Of a DNA stretch of 64,000 nt, positions 45,019 to 54,527 are shown piece after piece. A program made the position numbers and the translations under genes. How positions within the stretch are numbered: position 1 is the stretch's first letter; each line of letters opens with the position of its first letter. Source of the stretch: CALOAD01 sp942491415. Its GTDB lineage: Bacteria; Cyanobacteriota; Vampirovibrionia; Gastranaerophilales; CALOAD01. The stretch covers positions 62,001-126,000 of the forward strand of contig CALOAD010000009.1 of assembly GCA_942491415.1 (NCBI GenBank). The letters run 5' to 3'. Below the pieces are notes generated by a model that saw nothing but the letters and a program-made list of their open reading frames with translations, searched no databases and had not been told where the DNA came from.

Positions 45019-47277
45019 CTATCTTACAACCTTAAATATCCTAAACTCAGCTGGATTAAGCGTTTCAAAAACAAGCTCAGTTAATTCAATTTGATTTTCC
45101 TCATACTCAAAAGAATCATCAGGTAAAATAAATTCACTAACAGCTTTAAATCCTTCAGGTATCTCTATTTCAATCATCGACAAAGGATTTCCTTCTCTTA
45201 TTTGAGCAACGCCATCCACCGTGAATTTTTCGGTTGGAGATTGACTATTGGCAATTATTAACAGTCTTTCTAAATCTTGCGAATCTTCATTTTTTATAAA
45301 CCAAGCACAAAGACCTTCTTGTTCGGTTTCTATCATTTGAACCTTTCCTTTTTTTGTAAGGTCAAGATTTAACCCCAGCAGATTTACTGCATTAAATTTT
45401 CTATAAAATTCATAGTTTAAAACCCTAGGCATAGAAATTTCTGCCCCTATTGCGCTTTCAATACCTTTTTGAGTAAATGATTCATCACCGTCAATATGCA
45501 AAACAGGTCTTGAAGCTGATTTGCCACAAGGCATAAATTTCATCTTAAACCACTTAAATAAAGCTCCTTGCTCTTTTAATTGCCCGGGATATTGATCAAT
45601 AGCATCAAATTCCCCATCTTGATTATTGTATGTTTTCAAAATAGAAAGCCCTACGGGTTCTTGATGATTATCATTATATTGTAAAATCTCTTCATTCTCT
45701 TTTGCTATAACACTAGGAGTTTTCAAGAATTGAGAGACTATATCGCTTCCCCACAAAAGATCAAAAGCCATATCTTGGTGATATTCTTTCAAGAACCCTT
45801 CCCACAACATATACTCAGCAAGCGTCGCAAAATGAGGAGTTTGTTTTTTTAATTCTTTATTTGCCTTTCCAAGCACTGTTCGAGGAGCTCTATAACTAAT
45901 AGGCTGTTCATCTTTTTCTGATACTGCATCTACTATATGATCAATATGATCAACTCTAAAACCATCAAAATTATAATCTTTTTGAAGCGTTTTAAGCAGC
46001 TCAATATAATACTCTATGACTTCCTCATTATATTCACCTGTTTCAAGGTTTACAAAATAATAAGGTGTCTGGCAATCAAGATTTGCAAATTCTGAAACAT
46101 CTTCACCCTTGTAATTATAATGCTTAAAGATGGGATAAGAGGCTCCTTCGCTCATCTTATCAAAAATCGGAATACCACAGGAGTTCCAGGCACCACCGGG
46201 AGCAGGCCATAAACCTTGTGAAATCAGTTCTCCGATAATTTCTCCTTGATTATAGATATCTTCTTCTTTAAATGATTGAAATTCCGACTTTTGAGCTTTT
46301 TCATTAATTATTTTTTTCGCTTTTTGATGCAATTTTACCTGATTTTCTCTTTGCAACATTTTATTTGAAAGTTCTTTTCTTTTTTCATCAAGTAGATTTT
46401 GCACTTTTTCAAATGCCTCTTTCAACTCTTCTGCAATCACTTCATATTTACCATCAAGACTTTTAGCGATATTTTCTTTAATCGCAGTTAATTGATCTTG
46501 AGGAATATCAGAAATATTTATATTCCAAAGTGCCTCTTTAAGAAAGCTTATAAGCTCTTTTATATTAAACCATCTAGCTACAAAAGGATTTGCAATAACC
46601 CCTTTTGAAAAACGTCCGGTCTGGGGTAATACATCAAACATAGTTGGATGTCCCGCCAATTGTGCAATAGTTAAAAATAATTGCACCTGATTTTTTGCAT
46701 CAAAAGCAAATGATTCTTGAAGTTTTTTATCCATCAAGCCGGTACTTACATCGCTACTCGTCGGTAAATAAGCGCATCCAAATTCCCTTGGGTGAAAAGG
46801 AATAAGATAGATTGTAGTCGCTAAAACTCCACTATTAATATCACCAATCGGCAATGTAACAACCTGTTTCAGCCAATCAATAAATTTTCCGGGTTCTTGA
46901 GATTTATTTCCATTTCCAAGTCCTGCAAGATTAATTAACTTTATATTATGCTGTTCTTTTTGACACCAACTTGAATCTTTATAACCGGCTCGTTTCACAG
47001 GGCTTATTTGATCTATATCAAAGCAAAACTCATTATTTTTATATGTATTATTCAGTTTTAGCTTTTCTTTAATACAAAAAATTGTTTCTGCATCTGTTAA
47101 TTCTTCAAGAGCTTTTTGATGAGGATAAGGCAAATAGCCAAATTTTTGAATAAGACCGGATAAATAACCTGCTTTTTGAGAGTCTATTTTTGAGCAATCA
47201 TATATTTTCTCCAACTCACTAAAAATTCTTGTGAGCCATTCAGGACTGATTTTTTGTATTTCAATAATTTGTTGCAT
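45019..47277 (-). CDS. atypical GH13-like glycoside hydrolase/transferase
   Basis: 752 residues. About residues 437-447 read FDGFRVDHIDH, the GH13 nucleophile region. The general acid region near 485 reads FATLAEYMLWEGF. Region IV near 536 reads YNDNHQEPVG, where most enzymes have NHD. The N-terminal ~300 residues include a helical segment rich in K, E and Q, and a DVLPQTGRFSKG block. The family is likely an alpha-glucan or sugar-processing enzyme, but activity is uncertain because the transition-state Asp seems replaced. It follows the LptF/G gene 24 bases after its stop. Confidence 0.72.
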   Translation of the reverse strand: MQQIIEIQKISPEWLTRIFSELEKIYDCSKIDSQKAGYLSGLIQKFGYLPYPHQKALEELTDAETIFCIKEKLKLNNTYKNNEFCFDIDQISPVKRAGYKDSSWCQKEQHNIKLINLAGLGNGNKSQEPGKFIDWLKQVVTLPIGDINSGVLATTIYLIPFHPREFGCAYLPTSSDVSTGLMDKKLQESFAFDAKNQVQLFLTIAQLAGHPTMFDVLPQTGRFSKGVIANPFVARWFNIKELISFLKEALWNINISDIPQDQLTAIKENIAKSLDGKYEVIAEELKEAFEKVQNLLDEKRKELSNKMLQRENQVKLHQKAKKIINEKAQKSEFQSFKEEDIYNQGEIIGELISQGLWPAPGGAWNSCGIPIFDKMSEGASYPIFKHYNYKGEDVSEFANLDCQTPYYFVNLETGEYNEEVIEYYIELLKTLQKDYNFDGFRVDHIDHIVDAVSEKDEQPISYRAPRTVLGKANKELKKQTPHFATLAEYMLWEGFLKEYHQDMAFDLLWGSDIVSQFLKTPSVIAKENEEILQYNDNHQEPVGLSILKTYNNQDGEFDAIDQYPGQLKEQGALFKWFKMKFMPCGKSASRPVLHIDGDESFTQKGIESAIGAEISMPRVLNYEFYRKFNAVNLLGLNLDLTKKGKVQMIETEQEGLCAWFIKNEDSQDLERLLIIANSQSPTEKFTVDGVAQIREGNPLSMIEIEIPEGFKAVSEFILPDDSFEYEENQIELTELVFETLNPAEFRIFKVVR

Positions 47278-47301
47278 TCTAAATCCTCAATTAATAATTA
47301 T

Positions 47302-48408
47302 CTAAATCAAATAAGCTTTTCGATAAAAAAGATACACGCCTAATAGTCCAAGTATAACATTTGGCATCCAAGCTGAAATTATTGGAATTAAAGTGCCGGA
47401 TTGCCCCAATGCGGTTGCAAAAGCTGAAAGTAAATAATAAAGAAAAATAATTAAAATACAAAACAAAAAGCCTCTGTTTGTCTTTTCTCTAGGTGGTGTA
47501 ATCGCCAACGGAAAGCCTAAAAGAGCAAATATAAAAGTTGTAACAGGCAATGCAAGTTTTTGATGAAGCTCTATCATTAAATCTACAACGTTCACATTGT
47601 TAGTTTTTTTATTTTGATAGATGTATTTCGCCAAAGAAAAGAAATTCATTTCAGTAGCTTTTGTTTTTTTGAATTTTTCTATTATGTTAAAACTATTAAA
47701 AAGTTTTAAATTATCAAAAATAGTAGTATTAAGGACTTGCCCCGAGTTGGCAACTGTATAAATAACACCCTTGTTAAACTTCCAATAGTCCGGTTTTGAA
47801 CTGCCATGTTTTGATTGAATAATCTGAATGGTGTTATCTCTCGATAAGTCAAGCACTGTAACTCCGTTCATGGTTTTTTTCTCGCAAGAATCAACGTAAA
47901 AAAGCCTTTTCAAACGATTGCCTGATCTTAGTTCTTTAAAAGAAAAGTTTTTGCTTCCATCAGGTATGTTTTTCTGCCCTAATGCCCATATAGTTAAATT
48001 TTTAGCCTGCTTGCTTGCAGCCGGTACAACTATTTCGCTTAAAAATAATGACGATACTGCTGCTACAATCGCAAAAGCCAAAACAGGTTTAACGATACGA
48101 TTTATACCTATACCACAGGCTCTCATTATTGTTATTTCAGAATTAAGGCTCATTTTATTAATAGTCATAATAACCGAAAATAAAACACCCATTGGAATTG
48201 TTAAAACCAATATTGCAGGAAGCTTCAAGATAACGGCTACAATAGCCATATTAAAAGGAATTCCGTACATAGATATTTGCTTAACCAGTGTTATAAAAGT
48301 ATCAGAAGCAAACATTATAGATGTGAATATAACCATACCCATCAAAAACGTTTCCAGAAGTTGTTTTACTATGTACTTGTCTAGTAGTCTATATTTTTCT
48401 AGATTCAT
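47302..48408 (-). CDS. LptF/LptG-family permease
   Basis: 368 residues with six membrane helices. Three lie at the N-terminus (LLETFLMGMVIFTSIMFASD, AILVLTIPMGVLFSVIMTIN), followed by a periplasmic domain and three at the C-terminus (FIFALLGFPLAITPPREKTN). The LptF/G pair moves lipopolysaccharide or a similar lipid out of the inner membrane with the LptB ATPase. Only one gene is here, and lptB and lptA are not near. It supports a diderm envelope. Confidence 0.9.
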   Translation of the reverse strand: MNLEKYRLLDKYIVKQLLETFLMGMVIFTSIMFASDTFITLVKQISMYGIPFNMAIVAVILKLPAILVLTIPMGVLFSVIMTINKMSLNSEITIMRACGIGINRIVKPVLAFAIVAAVSSLFLSEIVVPAASKQAKNLTIWALGQKNIPDGSKNFSFKELRSGNRLKRLFYVDSCEKKTMNGVTVLDLSRDNTIQIIQSKHGSSKPDYWKFNKGVIYTVANSGQVLNTTIFDNLKLFNSFNIIEKFKKTKATEMNFFSLAKYIYQNKKTNNVNVVDLMIELHQKLALPVTTFIFALLGFPLAITPPREKTNRGFLFCILIIFLYYLLSAFATALGQSGTLIPIISAWMPNVILGLLGVYLFYRKAYLI

Positions 48409-48503
48409 GTTTACCCCACTTTTTTTATTATTATGTTAAAATCAAACAAAATATGCAATCAATAATTTTAGTATTTCAGTAATCAAGTAAAGGAGACGAC
48501 TTT

Positions 48504-48827
48504 ATGTCTAAAGCTATAGAAGTAACAGATGCGTCATTTGAAGAAGAAGTTAAAAACTCTGAAATTCCTGTTGTGGTTGATTTTTGGGCTCCTTGGTGTG
48601 GACCTTGTCGAAAAATCGCTCCTATGATTGATGAGATCGCACAAGAATTTCAAGATAAAGTAAAAGTTGTAAAAGTAAACACAGATGAAAACCTTCGTAC
48701 AGCACAAGAATACAGCATTAGTGGAATTCCAAGTATTCTTATATTCAAAAACGGTGAAGCTGTAGAAAGACTTGTTGGATTAATGCAAAAATCAGCGTTA
48801 ATAAGCAACATAGAAAAACTTATTTAA
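48504..48827 (+). CDS. trxA: thioredoxin 1
   Basis: 107 residues, the classic fold. The active site is VVDFWAPWCGPCRK with C32 and C35, and the cis-Pro block is ISGIPSILIF. It is reduced by TrxB (6634-7596) and can recycle MsrA and MsrB. GGAGACG lies before the ATG. It is a single gene followed by a palindrome and a repeat element. Confidence 0.97.
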   Translation: MSKAIEVTDASFEEEVKNSEIPVVVDFWAPWCGPCRKIAPMIDEIAQEFQDKVKVVKVNTDENLRTAQEYSISGIPSILIFKNGEAVERLVGLMQKSALISNIEKLI

Positions 48828-48864
48828 ATCTTCATTTTGATTTTTACAAAAATTAAAGATATTA

Positions 48865-48896
48865 AAAAACGACGAACTTTAAAGTTCGTCGTTTTT
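48865..48896. terminator. bidirectional terminator after trxA (32-bp perfect palindrome)
   Basis: AAAAACGACGAACTTT is followed directly by its exact reverse complement, giving A-run and T-run flanks. It lies between the convergent trxA and nucleoside phosphorylase genes. Confidence 0.88.
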
Positions 48897-48897
48897 A

Positions 48898-48962
48898 GTT
48901 TAAAACTCAAATGAGTTAGTTTTCAAGAAAAGATGTGGTCGCATTTTCTGAAAACGTCGCTC
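48898..48962 (-). repeat. dispersed two-hairpin repeat, copy 3 (second hairpin only)
   Basis: On the plus strand: TAGTTTTCAAGAAAAGATG, TGGTCGCATTTTCTGAAAAC and GTCGCTC. The arms GTTTTC and GAAAAC pair, and the conserved flank ACTCATTTGAG is seen on the other side. The first hairpin is absent. It lies against the terminator, between converging genes. Confidence 0.7.
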
Positions 48963-48967
48963 TTTTC

Positions 48968-50272
48968 TTATTCTATTATGCTATGAATTAACTCAGGTTT
49001 TTCTACCTGTTGTTCTTTTATTTCAAAGGCTTTTTCAAGCATTTTTTGAGCCTGATCAGCAAGCTCTTGAGAGTTTGCATGTATAGTAGCTAAAAGCTCT
49101 CCTGATTCAACTTTATCAGCAATTTTCTTATTTAAAGTTATTCCTACAGAATAATCGATAGGATCACCTTTTTTATCACGACCTGCACCTAAAAGCTTAC
49201 AAGCTTTAGCAACATCAATAGCTCCTACTTTTGATACATATCCTGATTTTGGAGCTTTAAATTCAATGTGCATTTTAGCTGTTGGAAGTTTTGAAATATC
49301 ATCAGCCACAACAGGATCTCCGCTTTGTGCTTTGATCATTTCTTTGAACTTCTCTAAAGCCTTGCCATTATTTAAAAGCTCTCTTAATACTTTTTTAGCT
49401 TCTTCTTTTGATTCGAATTTATTTGATTTAACTAAAGAAATAGCTCCAAGCTCAAGAGTTAAATCCGTTACATCCTGAGGTCCTTCACCTTTTAAAGTTT
49501 GAATAGATTCAATCACTTCAACACTATTGCCTACATTATTACCTAATGGTTGATCCATTGAAGTTACAACTGCTGTAATTGAACGGTTAAGTTTTTTACC
49601 TATACCTACCATTATTTTAGAAAGCTCTTCAGCTTCTTCAGCAGTATTAACAAAAGCACCACTTCCGTACTTAACATCAAGAACAATAACATTAGCCCCT
49701 GATGCAACTTTTTTAGAAACAACAGAAGATGCAATCAAAGGCATGCAATCAACAGTTGCCGTAACATCACGAAGTGCATATAAAACACCATCAGCGGGTG
49801 TTAAATGAGCTGTTTGACCTGCTATCGCCGCACCAATATTTTGAACTTGTTTAATAAAATCTTCCATTTCTAAGGAAGTATTGAAGCCGGGTATAGACTC
49901 AAGTTTATCTATAGTACCACCCGTATGACCAAGCCCTCTACCTGAAAGCTTTGCAACAGGAGATCCTGCGGCAGCCAACAAAGGAATTAATATTAAAGTG
50001 ATTTTATCTCCAACACCGCCTGTACTGTGTTTATCAATTACATAATCACCAAAAGCTGATAAATCAAGAATATCACCTGATTTTGCAATTTCTTCAGTTA
50101 AAACAGCACTTTCATCAAAAGTCATGCCATTAAAATACACAGCCATAAGCCAAGCTGTAATTTGATAATCCGGAATTGTTTTGTTTTTTACACCATCAAC
50201 AATGAATTTAATTTCGTCAGCTGTATGCTGTTCTCCTAGTTTCTTTTTTGAAATAAGTTCGACCATTTTCAT
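48968..50272 (-). CDS. deoA: pyrimidine-nucleoside / thymidine phosphorylase
   Basis: About 434 residues. The phosphate-binding block DKHSTGGVGDKITLILIPLL lies near 80. AKLSGRGLGHTGGTIDKLES and an SSVVSKKVASGAN segment follow, with the C-terminal domain GYVSKVGAID. It splits thymidine or uridine to base and deoxyribose/ribose-1-phosphate. The length and motifs fit Pdp/DeoA; the two cannot be separated here. ATG 50272 follows a GGTGA site. It is a single gene with terminators on both sides. Confidence 0.93.
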   Translation of the reverse strand: MKMVELISKKKLGEQHTADEIKFIVDGVKNKTIPDYQITAWLMAVYFNGMTFDESAVLTEEIAKSGDILDLSAFGDYVIDKHSTGGVGDKITLILIPLLAAAGSPVAKLSGRGLGHTGGTIDKLESIPGFNTSLEMEDFIKQVQNIGAAIAGQTAHLTPADGVLYALRDVTATVDCMPLIASSVVSKKVASGANVIVLDVKYGSGAFVNTAEEAEELSKIMVGIGKKLNRSITAVVTSMDQPLGNNVGNSVEVIESIQTLKGEGPQDVTDLTLELGAISLVKSNKFESKEEAKKVLRELLNNGKALEKFKEMIKAQSGDPVVADDISKLPTAKMHIEFKAPKSGYVSKVGAIDVAKACKLLGAGRDKKGDPIDYSVGITLNKKIADKVESGELLATIHANSQELADQAQKMLEKAFEIKEQQVEKPELIHSIIE

Positions 50273-50379
50273 GCTAATCACCACTTTCTAAAATATGATT
50301 TTATTAAGGATAGATTTTTATTTTATAGAAAAAGTAAGAATTAGAAAAGAAAAAATTTGTAAAAAACATGCCAAACAAT

Positions 50380-50405
50380 AAAAAAGAGACTTATGCCTCT
50401 TTTTT
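50380..50405 (-). terminator. terminator after the 11-residue-repeat gene
   Basis: The stem AAAAAAGAG / CTCTTTTTT has an eight-base loop. It lies downstream of the minus-strand gene at 50436-51029. Confidence 0.8.
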
Positions 50406-50435
50406 ATTAATTTATTAAACAATTTTTAAATCAAA

Positions 50436-51029
50436 TTATTTTCCCGGAGGCAATGCTAATTGAGGCTTTCCTTGGGGAAGTGCCAACTTTTGTTGAGCAT
50501 TCTTTTTAAAAACAAGATTTTTTACTGTATCTATTACTTTGTTTACAACTTCTTTTGCCGTATCTATTACTTCATTAACAACTTTTTTAGTTCCTTCTGT
50601 TGCTTTAGCTGTAATTTTTTTAGCTCCTTCAGAAACTTCCTTCGCAATTTTTTGAGAGTTATCGGTAACTTCACTCACTACTTTTTTAGAATTTTCAACT
50701 ACTTCTCCGACCACTTTTTTAGCTTTAGGAGATGTCTCAGCAAACATTTCGGCTATTTTATTCATAAAAGCAGGCATTTTAAGCTTTGGCAGAGCTATTT
50801 TAGGAAGCTTAACTTTTTTAATTAAATTTTTAATTATAGCAACAGGCTTTTTCATACAAGCTAAAACAGCTATAGCTGCAAAGCCAATCGCTTTAAGCAA
50901 TCCTTTTTTAGGAGCATTAGCGACTGTCGCAGTATTTAAACTACTTTTGACTGCAGTTCTAAACGCCGCAGGTTTTAAAGTTGAAGTCTGTTTATATGGG
51001 ACTGCTGAAATATTGTTGATCATTGTCAT
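50436..51029 (-). CDS. LEA/synuclein-like 11-residue repeat protein
   Basis: 197 residues. A polar leader is followed by a hydrophobic segment (LLKAIGFAAIAVLACMKKPV, ~45-65) and a basic KLPKIALPKLKMPAF region. Residues 103-179 form seven tandem 11-residue units such as AKKVVGEVVEN, SKKVVSEVTDN, SQKIAKEVSEG and TKKVVNEVIDT. Such 11-mers form long amphipathic helices that lie on membranes (LEA proteins, synuclein, apolipoproteins). The tail repeats LALPQGKP and LALPPGK. ATG 51029 is chosen, with AAGGAG upstream. Confidence 0.7.
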   Translation of the reverse strand: MTMINNISAVPYKQTSTLKPAAFRTAVKSSLNTATVANAPKKGLLKAIGFAAIAVLACMKKPVAIIKNLIKKVKLPKIALPKLKMPAFMNKIAEMFAETSPKAKKVVGEVVENSKKVVSEVTDNSQKIAKEVSEGAKKITAKATEGTKKVVNEVIDTAKEVVNKVIDTVKNLVFKKNAQQKLALPQGKPQLALPPGK

Positions 51030-51268
51030 GATGTCCATCTCCTTTTGCATAATTAGCCTTGTCTTAACTATATAAAGGCTTTTAAAAACCTGAAATTGCG
51101 GGCATGGTTTGTCTTTTTTTTAAAATCCTCTCTAAATGTCGTTTTAAAGGTTACAATAATATTTAACATTTCTTAAAGAAAATTTAATTTAAAACATTGG
51201 AATATTTTTAAACAAATTGTACTCTATATAAATAAGAGGTAGTTTAAAAATTAATCAAGAGAGAAAAA

Positions 51269-53767
51269 ATGGATTTAACAAAAAAGACTTTCAGGATAAA
51301 CGAAGACGATATCAATAACGCAAAACAAATATCTTCATTACTTATATCTGCTAAAGCAAGAAAAAGAGCTTTTATTTCATTTTTGGGATTAGGTGTTATT
51401 GCTGATGCATTAAAAAAAGAAGGTATAAATGCTAATACTGAAAACAGCATTCATAAAGCAACTTTTTTACTCAATGATTTTGAAATAGCAGATTTATGCG
51501 CAAATGATGCAAGAATTGAAACCCGAGTGATTGTCGGAGATTCTTATCCCCAAATGTGGATTCCTAAACATCACTATGAATATGGAATTCAGCCTGATTT
51601 TTATGTCGGTGTTTTAATAAATCCTGGATTTTCTGAGGCAAATGTAATCGGCTTTATAGATTCCAAAGAAGTTGCAAATGCAGATAGTAACAATAATTAT
51701 TTTCACATTAACACTGAAGATTTAACTCCATTCTCTCAAATTAAAACTGCTATTAAAAGGATAACTAAAACCGCTTGTGGATTCTCTGATTTTCACCACG
51801 AAAGAGCTAAAGAGCTTTACACTGAATATATTGACGGTCAAATTTCTATAGAAGATAAAAAGTTTTTGACCAGGCATTTAGCCGCTTGTTCTAATTGCAT
51901 AAGTGATTTTCAGCTTTTATATGATTTCAATGTAAGATTAAAAGATTTATCAAAATACCCTGAATTAACCAAAGATTACACTTTAGACATTTTTCACGGT
52001 GTATTTCCTGCTCAAGAAGAAATTGTAAAGATAAATCTAAATGACAATATTGAAGAAAAGGAAACAGAAGAAGAATCCCGGGAAGATGATTTAAATGATC
52101 TTCTTGAAGATTTTGAACAAAATGAAGAAGAAGCTAATGTTGGAACTGAAACTCAAGATGATTTAACACAAAGTGAAGATTTAAATGAAATAACCATCGA
52201 ACCCGATGAAGATATACTTGAAGAATTTTCCTTGGATTTAGAAGACGAAAATTCTACCTTCTTGCAAGATCCTGAACCTCTTCTAGAAGAAGAGGAAAAT
52301 CAGGCAATTCAACCAATTCAAGAACCTGAAACAGAACCTATAGTTTTTGAACAAAATAATATAACAACATTGGAAACCCCTGAAGAAACAGAAAAAAAAG
52401 TTGATGATCTTGAAGATATTGAAAGCCTTTTAATTGAAGAACCGGAATCTCAAGAAATTGAATCTAATAAAGAATCCTTTGAATTAGATGCTCTGTTAGA
52501 CGAGTTAGAATTTGGCGATGAGCAAGATAAAACAACAGAAGAAGAATCCGCTCAAAACGATGAAGAGCAAGTCGAGATTGAAGATTTTGCAGAAGAGCCT
52601 TCAACTAATTTAACAGAACAAGAAGAATTTCTTATAGATAATAAACCTGAAGAAATAATAATCGAAGATATCGAAACTCAACTTTCAAAACAAGATCCTG
52701 TTCAAGATTATCAAAATGATCTAGAGCCGGAAGTTTTAGATCTATTAGAAAATAACTTAGACGAAACAGAACAAGTTGCAACTTTTGAAGAAACCTCTGA
52801 TGATATTTCTTCATTGTTAAATACTCCTGACTACGATGTTGAGATATCAGATGATGAAGCGGCTCAAATTGCAAAAGAATTGGCACAAGAATTAGGGGAA
52901 GAGTTCCTGGCTGATGATGATGCCCTGGCTATAGGACAAAAAATGCATCAAAAAGCAAGTAAACGCTCAAACCCAATGCCAGCTATATTACTTACAGCTG
53001 CTATTATTGGTGCCGGTTATTGGGTAAGTGAAAATCCTCAAATAACTAAAAAATATCCTCAAGTAGCTCCTGTTGTTGAAAAAACAATTATTCTAAGACA
53101 AAAAATATCTAAATTTATTCCATTTTTACAAAAAGAACAAGATTTAAAGCCTGTTTTGACAGACAATAAGATTAAACCAATAGTAAACAATCAAAATAAT
53201 GAAAAAACTGATGATAAAAAATTGACTGAATCAAAAGACATAGAAAATAAAAATATTAAAAAAGTATCAAACGAAAAAACAACACCGGCTGTTCAGCAAA
53301 CGCCGAAGACTCCTGTTAAAAAACAAAAAGAAATTATAGCTAAAAATGTAGTTTCCAAAAAAACAATCATGAAATCGAAGAGTATAGATGATTCACTGGC
53401 GAAAGCTTTTGAGTCAGACCACAATGCTGTTAGAATTTCAAAAATATCTTGGGAAGTAGGAAGTAACCTTGCTTCAAATCCTGAATTCAAGAAATATCTT
53501 GTTTTAACAGGTAGGGCTGTTAAGATAAACCTTTCTCAAGAACTGCTTACCGCTACTGAATTGACTTTAACAGACACAATCAAAGTTAATTTGACACTTA
53601 ATAAGCAGGGGAATCCCATTAATATCAATATCAGCAAATCCAGCGGATCAGATCAAGTTGATACCATTGTGTTACAAACTGTTAAAGAAACCTTAAAGTA
53701 TACAAAAATGCCAAAATTTGAGACTAACAAGACAACCTTTAATGCTGGTTTGATAATAAACTTGTAA
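51269..53767 (+). CDS. multidomain protein: DUF1822-like, zinc finger, acidic linker, membrane helix, TonB-like C-domain
   Basis: 832 residues. The N-terminal ~160 residues resemble cyanobacterial DUF1822 (DSYPQMWIPKHHYEYGIQPD, VIGFIDSKEV). A mini anti-sigma-type zinc finger follows, RHLAACSNC (H~203, C~207, C~210). Then come ~350 strongly acidic residues rich in E, D and Q, one membrane helix at ~567-588 (PAILLTAAIIGAGYWV), a basic linker and a TonB-type C-terminal domain (DTIKVNLTLNKQGNPINI). This layout can link an envelope signal to cytoplasmic sigma control. The sigma gene is 58 bases downstream. Confidence 0.65.
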   Translation: MDLTKKTFRINEDDINNAKQISSLLISAKARKRAFISFLGLGVIADALKKEGINANTENSIHKATFLLNDFEIADLCANDARIETRVIVGDSYPQMWIPKHHYEYGIQPDFYVGVLINPGFSEANVIGFIDSKEVANADSNNNYFHINTEDLTPFSQIKTAIKRITKTACGFSDFHHERAKELYTEYIDGQISIEDKKFLTRHLAACSNCISDFQLLYDFNVRLKDLSKYPELTKDYTLDIFHGVFPAQEEIVKINLNDNIEEKETEEESREDDLNDLLEDFEQNEEEANVGTETQDDLTQSEDLNEITIEPDEDILEEFSLDLEDENSTFLQDPEPLLEEEENQAIQPIQEPETEPIVFEQNNITTLETPEETEKKVDDLEDIESLLIEEPESQEIESNKESFELDALLDELEFGDEQDKTTEEESAQNDEEQVEIEDFAEEPSTNLTEQEEFLIDNKPEEIIIEDIETQLSKQDPVQDYQNDLEPEVLDLLENNLDETEQVATFEETSDDISSLLNTPDYDVEISDDEAAQIAKELAQELGEEFLADDDALAIGQKMHQKASKRSNPMPAILLTAAIIGAGYWVSENPQITKKYPQVAPVVEKTIILRQKISKFIPFLQKEQDLKPVLTDNKIKPIVNNQNNEKTDDKKLTESKDIENKNIKKVSNEKTTPAVQQTPKTPVKKQKEIIAKNVVSKKTIMKSKSIDDSLAKAFESDHNAVRISKISWEVGSNLASNPEFKKYLVLTGRAVKINLSQELLTATELTLTDTIKVNLTLNKQGNPININISKSSGSDQVDTIVLQTVKETLKYTKMPKFETNKTTFNAGLIINL

Positions 53768-53825
53768 TTATATTTCAAAGTGGTAATATGTTGTCAAAGA
53801 CATCTTAAATAGTTGGGTAATTTTT

Positions 53826-54404
53826 GTGGAGATAACTCAAAAACATCAAAATTTAATAAAAAATATTGTAAAAAGTAATCATCGTTTTTCCGGAAATGAA
53901 GATCTTGTTGAAGACTTTTGCAGTGAAACAATAAAAAGATCCTACAAACTTTTAACAACAATAAACGAAGTTCAAAAAATTGAAAGTTACCTTAACAAAG
54001 TTGCTACTTCAGCAATTTTAGGGGTTCTTAAAGATGCAGGACGTTTACGAAGAGCCACTCAAGGCTATACTCAAACGAAAGAAATTCCTGTCTCATCGGT
54101 TAAAATCACCGCTAAAGAAGATTGCTATAAAATTGACGATGCGGGTTGTATTTTTTATGATATTCCCGATCCGGCACCATCTATAGAAGATGAAATAACT
54201 CAAAAAGAAGAACTATTAAAAATAGTTCATTTTATTCATGAATTAAACAGCGAAGAGCCTGATAAAGACTTTTTAGAACTTTTCCAACTAAGATATAAAG
54301 AAAATTTTAAACAAACAGAAATCGCAAAAAAAATGGGCTTAAGTCAAGGCGAAGTGAGTAAACGCCTAATTGAAATGACAAAAAAAATTAGTCTTAAATT
54401 TTAA
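53826..54404 (+). CDS. sigma-70-family (ECF-like) RNA polymerase sigma factor
   Basis: 192 residues. Region 2-like helices (EDLVEDFCSETIKRSYKLLT, YLNKVATSAILGVLKDAGRL) and a clear region 4 HTH (QTEIAKKMGLSQGEVSKRLI) are present. It lacks regions 1 and 3 and has an extra acidic linker. The start is GTG 53826. It sits directly after the DUF1822/zinc-finger protein, which may regulate it. Similar neighbours are known in cyanobacteria. Target promoters cannot be told. Confidence 0.78.
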   Translation: MEITQKHQNLIKNIVKSNHRFSGNEDLVEDFCSETIKRSYKLLTTINEVQKIESYLNKVATSAILGVLKDAGRLRRATQGYTQTKEIPVSSVKITAKEDCYKIDDAGCIFYDIPDPAPSIEDEITQKEELLKIVHFIHELNSEEPDKDFLELFQLRYKENFKQTEIAKKMGLSQGEVSKRLIEMTKKISLKF

Positions 54405-54527
54405 TCAAGGTTAATCCTAAAAGAAACACTTTATTATTCTATCTATAAATGTAAAATATGATAATAAAATATATAATTGTGCTAAAATTTTTCATAGCAA
54501 AGGTTTTAGAAGTAGTTTTATTTTCAA

